In this document: positions 60,769 to 64,000 of the stretch, piece after piece
Layout: every line of letters begins with the position of its first letter
Position numbering within the stretch: position 1 is the stretch's first letter
From: Aplectana chamaeleonis
Taxonomy: Eukaryota; Nematoda; Chromadorea; Rhabditida; Cosmocercidae
Reading direction: 5' to 3'
DNA: 64,000 bases
NCBI GenBank assembly: GCA_029168955.1
Contig: JAPDOI010000444.1
Location: forward strand, 310,001 to 374,000
Translations under genes and position numbers: made by a program
The notes under the pieces: generated by a model
Database searches by the model: none
What the model was told of the DNA's origin: nothing
Seen by the model: only the letters and a program-made list of their open reading frames with translations

Positions 60769-61635
60769 TGAACAGCCAGGGCACTAAAACGGCCTCACAT
60801 TTTCTGAGCAGCATCATGGAGATATCTGCTGACGACCGCCCACCAGTTTGTGATTGGCTTATGAACTCAGCGTTACAAACCCAATCGTCGCAGGATATCG
60901 TCCCATGATGCTGGAAGTGCAGCATATGTCGCGGAGCTCCGGCGCCCTACGGAAGAAAAGTGTCTTAGAGCCAGCGGCCGCTCGCGATTGGATGGCTCCG
61001 CCCACCCCTCTTTGTAACTGGTCTAATCCGGTATAAAAGGCTTCTCATCTCACGGTGTGCCTCAGTCGGCTCTTCGGAGCCGGACCTGGAAGGTGGCCTC
61101 GAGTCACTCACCAGAAGATCCATCGGATACCGTAGGATAATTTTTGTCGCCCAGGGGGGGGGCTCCTCACGTCTCGAGGGAGGGGGTGGTACCCAACTGT
61201 GGGGTCACCTCAACACGGTCCATGGTGGGGTGCACCCGCTGCGGACCGTGGCAGTGGGGTGACCTCTCCTTTGGGGACCCCAAAGCGGATTACCACAGTG
61301 GCATGTCCCCGGGGCATGTCAGAACGGCAAATTTTTGTGATGGTACGCTTACGGCGAAATTTCAGTGATGGTGCGCGTCTCGGAACACTGCTGACGGTGA
61401 GCGCATCTTGTCGCACTCGGACGCGCGCTGGGAGCAGCATAAGTCGCGAGATGTGGCGTGGATATCAAGGCTGGGAGTAGCATATGTCCCGTGAACTGGG
61501 GTTTCAAACGCAAAACTGGCAGCAGCATATGCTGCGGTGGTTCCGCCCCGTTACGCCCACTTTTTCAGCACCTAGGGAACGGCCTTGGCCTAGAAACCTC
61601 CACGATGTGTCCTAGCTGCTCAGCGATTATGCGAG
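60769..61635. mobile_element. insert of unknown class in the RT fragment
   Basis: Starts GCTGAACAGCCAGG and, near 61609-61623, has CTAGCTGCTCAGC, its inverse, so short inverted ends are possible; alternatively the left part is LTR-like (see the promoter entry), since TTTTTGTCGCCCAGG plus a G-run follows where a primer-binding site would stand. The interior is GC- and G-rich with ten-base G-runs at 61153 and 61184. Four copies of a CTGGNAGNAGCATATGTC motif lie at 60911, 61429, 61469 and 61519. No open frame with a known domain. Confidence 0.4.
60987..61067 (+). promoter_or_regulatory. pol II core promoter-like array
   Basis: ATTGG (inverted CCAAT) at 60987, the GC-box-like CTCCGCCCACC at 60996, TATAAAA at 61032-61038 and TCAGTC at 61062-61067. 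TATA to the TCAGTC initiator is about 30 bases, the normal spacing. Directly downstream CGGCTCTTCGGAGCCG can fold as a hairpin. Such arrays are common in LTRs, which fits a mobile origin, but no downstream gene is recognised. Confidence 0.45.
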
Positions 61636-62046
61636 AGAGACATTCATGCTATCGAGAAAGTCCAAAACAAATTCACCCGTAAGCTTTTGGCACGTATAGG
61701 TGGGTTTTTGTACGAGAGAGTACCAAGAGCTTCTGTCAGAAATAAATACTTGAATCTGCCTTCGCCTAATTCCCGGCGAAGAGCATTTGACGTATGCATG
61801 GTCCACAACTGGCCTCACAACCGGTTGAATATGAAACGTCTGTTCGATTGAAAATATTCTCGAACTAAAGGGAACCTCTTCAAAATCGTTTTACCTCGGC
61901 CTAGTACCAGGTGGTACGCCAACTTCTTCAAATATAGAGCCGGCAGGTTATACTCTGACGTCACAAAAAATATGCTTCCAGGGCTGACATTGAGTCAATT
62001 CAAGGTGCGTGCCAAAAAGATCTTATTGAACTTTGGATCCTAGTGA

Positions 62047-62205
62047 TATGAGATATCGTCCATCACCGAATGAGTGATCGCCGCGACGCTGCTTGGCGGG
62101 AAAAATTGCGCGCGGGAAAACGAAGGGAGACTGGCTATTGATCGCGCGATTTTTCCCGCAAAGCAGCGTCGCGGCGATCCCTCATCCAGTGATGGACGAT
62201 ATGTG
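62047..62205. mobile_element. family F hairpin element, copy 5
   Basis: ATATCGTCCATCACCGAATG at the left, CTCATCCAGTGATGGACGAT at the right, followed by AT; arms CGCGACGCTGCTTGGCGGG / CCGCAAAGCAGCGTCGCGG. With the full outer TATCGTCCATCAC on both sides it is the best guide to the family ends. It begins six bases after the RT fragment stop codon. Confidence 0.9.
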
Positions 62206-62371
62206 ATGTGGTATTCCTGTTTACTGTTCGTTTCTCGTAGTGACTGATTTTTTTCTGACATTTGCTTTCCGCGAATGTAATAAACTTATAACGTATGACT
62301 TACTCCCTAATAACGTGCTTATTTTGGTATGACAACCTCTTGTATTCGAAGCCAGAGTTGTGTAGGAATCC

Positions 62372-62590
62372 TTAAGAGTTTCAGAGGCCTAGAGTGAGAG
62401 CCAACCAACCCTACCGCCAAACATTTTATAGACCATGATAAGATCGTGGCTCATAGTAAAACAAGCGAGAAATTCAGTTTAGCCCAACTGAATAAATGTT
62501 CTGAGAGTAATTCAGAGGAGCCGCACATATTTCAGACGTGCATGTTATAAGATAGCGAGCTAGGTTAAGTAAAGAAAATCAGCAACAAAC
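62372..62590. repeat. dispersed repeat V, copy 2
   Basis: Aligns to 53838-54182 from AGGCCTAGAGTGAGAGC to AGCAACAAAC with one deletion of about 120 bases. It abuts the next F element at 62591. Confidence 0.65.
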
Positions 62591-62735
62591 AAGATATCGT
62601 CCGTCACTGGATGAGGGATCGCCGCGACGCTGCTTGGCGGGAAACATTGCGCGCGGGAAAGCGAAGGAAGGGTGGCTATTGGTCGAACGATTTCGCGCCC
62701 AGCTGCTGAGCGCGGCTATCTCCCCATAAGACACC
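62591..62735. repeat. family F element, copy 6, with replaced right arm
   Basis: The left arm is standard (ATATCGTCCGTCACTGGATG, GCTGCTTGGCGGGAAACATT), but after GAAGGGTGGCTATTGGTCGA the right half reads TTTCGCGCCCAGCTGCTGAG, CGCGGCTATCTCCCCAT, as in the variants at 49.4, 58.4 and 63.25 kb. This suggests a composite F subfamily with unlike halves. Confidence 0.6.
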
Positions 62736-62810
62736 AACGATAGTTGGAGTTGCGTAGTTGCGTAGATGTGAAACAATTTGTTAATAATGATTGGTCGATA
62801 GCACAACATA

Positions 62811-62960
62811 TACAATCGGCATGAATCCTTGTGATACTTTGCGTTCCCCGTTGAAGGTTGGCTCGAACTCGGTGCACCTATGTTATAGCATATGGCACCA
62901 AGTTTGCAAATAACCTCGAATAGGGAACGCAAAGTATAACGGGGATCCATGCCGACTGTA
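62811..62960. mobile_element. family I hairpin element, copy 3
   Basis: TACAATCGGCATGAATCCTT at the left, GGGATCCATGCCGACTGTA at the right; ACTTTGCGTTCCC pairs with GGGAACGCAAAGT. 150 bp, the same length as copy 1. Confidence 0.85.
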
Positions 62961-62962
62961 CC

Positions 62963-63112
62963 TTCTATGAAACGTCGAAATTCACATCACTCGAGGCGAG
63001 ACCGAGGCGTCCGCGACGCCTCGGTCTCCGTCAGCCCTACGCTCTCTCACTGTCTCTAGCCTCCGCTCCGCATCAGCATGCATAGGAACCAAGTGAATTT
63101 CGCCGTTTTATA
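62963..63112. mobile_element. family H MITE, copy 3, with a perfect inner hairpin
   Basis: ATGAAACGTCGAAATTCACA at the left, GTGAATTTCGCCGTTTTATA at the right; the interior lies reversed relative to copy 1 (CGCTCTCTCACTGTCTCTAG, CCTCCGCTCCGCA). 62998-63028 is a perfect hairpin with 14-base arms (GAGACCGAGGCGTC, loop CGC, GACGCCTCGGTCTC). Confidence 0.8.
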
Positions 63113-63247
63113 GCCTGTATGTGATCTCCATTACTACATGTATATTTGTTCTGGAATGGCCGCCTTTACCAAAGGTGTCTCTTTGAGAAGTGTTAGGACG
63201 ATTTTTTACGATAAGAGTTGTAATGAAAGGCAGCTAGATAGAAATAT

Positions 63248-63325
63248 GAGTATCGTCAGTGTCTATTGCGTAGGAAGCCGCGATCAGCGATTGGGCGCGA
63301 AATCGTTCGATCAATAGCTATGGCC
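63248..63325. repeat. family F-like half element
   Basis: GTATCGTCAGTGTCTATTGC, GGAAGCCGCGATCAGCGATT and GGGCGCGAAATCGTTCGATC match the right half of the composite F variant at 62.6 kb, reversed. The other half is missing. Confidence 0.5.
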
Positions 63326-63387
63326 GTCAGAAAAACAATTTTTAGCAGAATATTTGTAGTCAGATCCAAGGCATATTTCCTCAAAAA

Positions 63388-63522
63388 AAAACATTAAAGT
63401 CTCATCCGCGGCTGGCGAGGGCGGTCGCGTGCGCCGGCCCGCTAATCGATTTACGTCGAGAGAAGAGCGCAGCTGATCAGGTTACTACACCGCCAGCCCC
63501 AAGTGATATTTACATGTTTTTC
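63388..63522. mobile_element. family X hairpin element, copy 2
   Basis: Reversed relative to 29.1 kb: GCGGCTGGCGAGGGCGG, AGAGAAGAGCGCAGCTGATC, CCGCCAGCCCCAAG. Ends less certain than the core. Confidence 0.6.
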
Positions 63523-63579
63523 TTAAGGAAACAAGCCATGGACCTAACTGTACTATCGTCAATCGCTGGACGGGGGGAA

Positions 63580-63618
63580 ATTTCCACGGCGACGCGACGG
63601 TCGCGTCGCCGTGGAAAT
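63580..63618. repeat. 39-base perfect palindrome
   Basis: Arms of 19 bases (ATTTCCACGGCGACGCGAC and its exact complement) around a single G at 63599. Preceded by ATCGTCAATCGCTGGACGGG, an F-like outer sequence, so it may be the collapsed core of an F variant. Confidence 0.8.
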
Positions 63619-64000
63619 AGCAGGTTTCGGAAGAGTTAAGGCTCAATCGCGGAAGTTGGCGACCACGCACTTTTACATACACATTCTAATCGACGCTTAT
63701 TTCATGTTCGCGCTCCGGCACTGGGAAAGGAGATCTACGGGAGAAATTGACGCTTTGGAGGAACTACAGGAGGTATATTGTACTACAGATGAACGAATGA
63801 AGATGATGAGATAAACTAATGGAGTAATTGCCGCTCTGCAGCCGCGACGCAAACGTTTTGCCGTCATTTCAAATGTACTGGGGTGCGCTCCAAGAACATT
63901 CCAGCGGCTAACGTTTTCCATGGAAACGTAGACACGGCGACGTGGAAGCAATTATCAGTTACAATTCGTGGCCATGGGAAACAAGTTCGGCCATGGAAAG
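63619..64000. other. window end without recognised gene
   Basis: A 67-codon plus frame (63611-63814) begins in the palindrome and has no known domain. Nothing else recognised. Confidence 0.4.

Larger units (their letters stand above)
60576..62041 (+). pseudogene. jockey/CR1-type RT C-terminal fragment, split by an insert
   Basis: First part 60576-60768 reads LDFSEHIKVRC, FRGICRRNRSVLLCAYKTYI, RPLVEASVTVFNPSLKS. Second part 61639-62041 reads DIHAIEKVQNKFTRKLLARI, ERVPRASVRNKYLNLPS, RRRAFDVCMVHN, then RWYANFFKYRAGRLYSDV and LTLSQFKVRAKKILLNFGS before TAG. This is the thumb and C-terminus of a jockey/CR1-like RT, in correct order. One internal stop (TGA near 61848) follows. 5' truncation at the F element border fits normal non-LTR integration. 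An 867-bp insert separates the parts. Confidence 0.8.

Overview
This is a repeat-dominated eukaryotic window, most probably from a parasitic nematode of the strongylid (hookworm-like) type. The reasons are the style of the non-LTR retrotransposon proteins (an RTE-type endonuclease/reverse transcriptase and jockey/CR1-type reverse transcriptase pieces), an exact 20-base match to the nematode SL1 spliced-leader core at 37837-37856, and the density of small palindromic and TTAA-flanked elements. The species assignment is inference. I see no convincing host protein gene: no multi-exon gene, rRNA, tRNA or CRISPR array can be supported.

The best coding feature is an almost full-length RTE-type non-LTR retrotransposon on the minus strand (10679-13947), broken by one in-frame stop and about four single-base frameshifts, with a (TA)n array abutting each end (10526-10678 and 13948-14112). 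Shorter remnants are an RTE C-terminus (5853-6245), a decayed RT tail (22820-23240), a Tc1/mariner-like transposase remnant (26164-26657), a jockey/CR1 RT core piece (32380-32665), and a jockey/CR1 RT C-terminus (60576-62041) split by an 867-bp insert that carries a well-formed pol II core promoter.

Most of the rest is non-autonomous DNA. One group of mid-sized MITEs (about 440-580 bp when not interrupted; called here B, C, C', D and E) shares the outer end TTAAAGGCA followed by a family-specific sequence. They lie at about 2.8, 6.5-8.1, 14.3-16.0, 20.3, 21.4, 25.4, 35.9, 38, 43.3-44.2, 45.2, 52.0 and 56.9 kb. Some are nested (D contains E contains B at 14.3-16.0 kb) and some are joined end to end (B-D-B at 6.5-8.1 kb, C-E at 43.3-44.2 kb). 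Family A (5.6 and 42.3 kb), 30.3-30.8 kb and 41.6-41.8 kb have similar flanks. A second group are short, nearly perfect hairpin elements (families F, G, H, I, J, K, O, X), densest at 55.4-63.6 kb. A third group are larger foldback elements with long inverted ends (3.7-4.5, 32.8-35.1, 36.6-37.3, 39.3-40.4, 44.4-45.8 kb) and a 608-bp palindrome at 50.3-50.9 kb. A five-copy dispersed repeat (N) with pol III A- and B-box-like motifs looks like a tRNA-derived SINE.

Functionally the window reads as a transposon graveyard and nesting ground: autonomous elements are mostly dead, while the MITE families repeatedly used TTAA sites, including those created at the ends of earlier insertions. Letters for families are labels made for this annotation only. 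Identities and boundaries were judged by eye.
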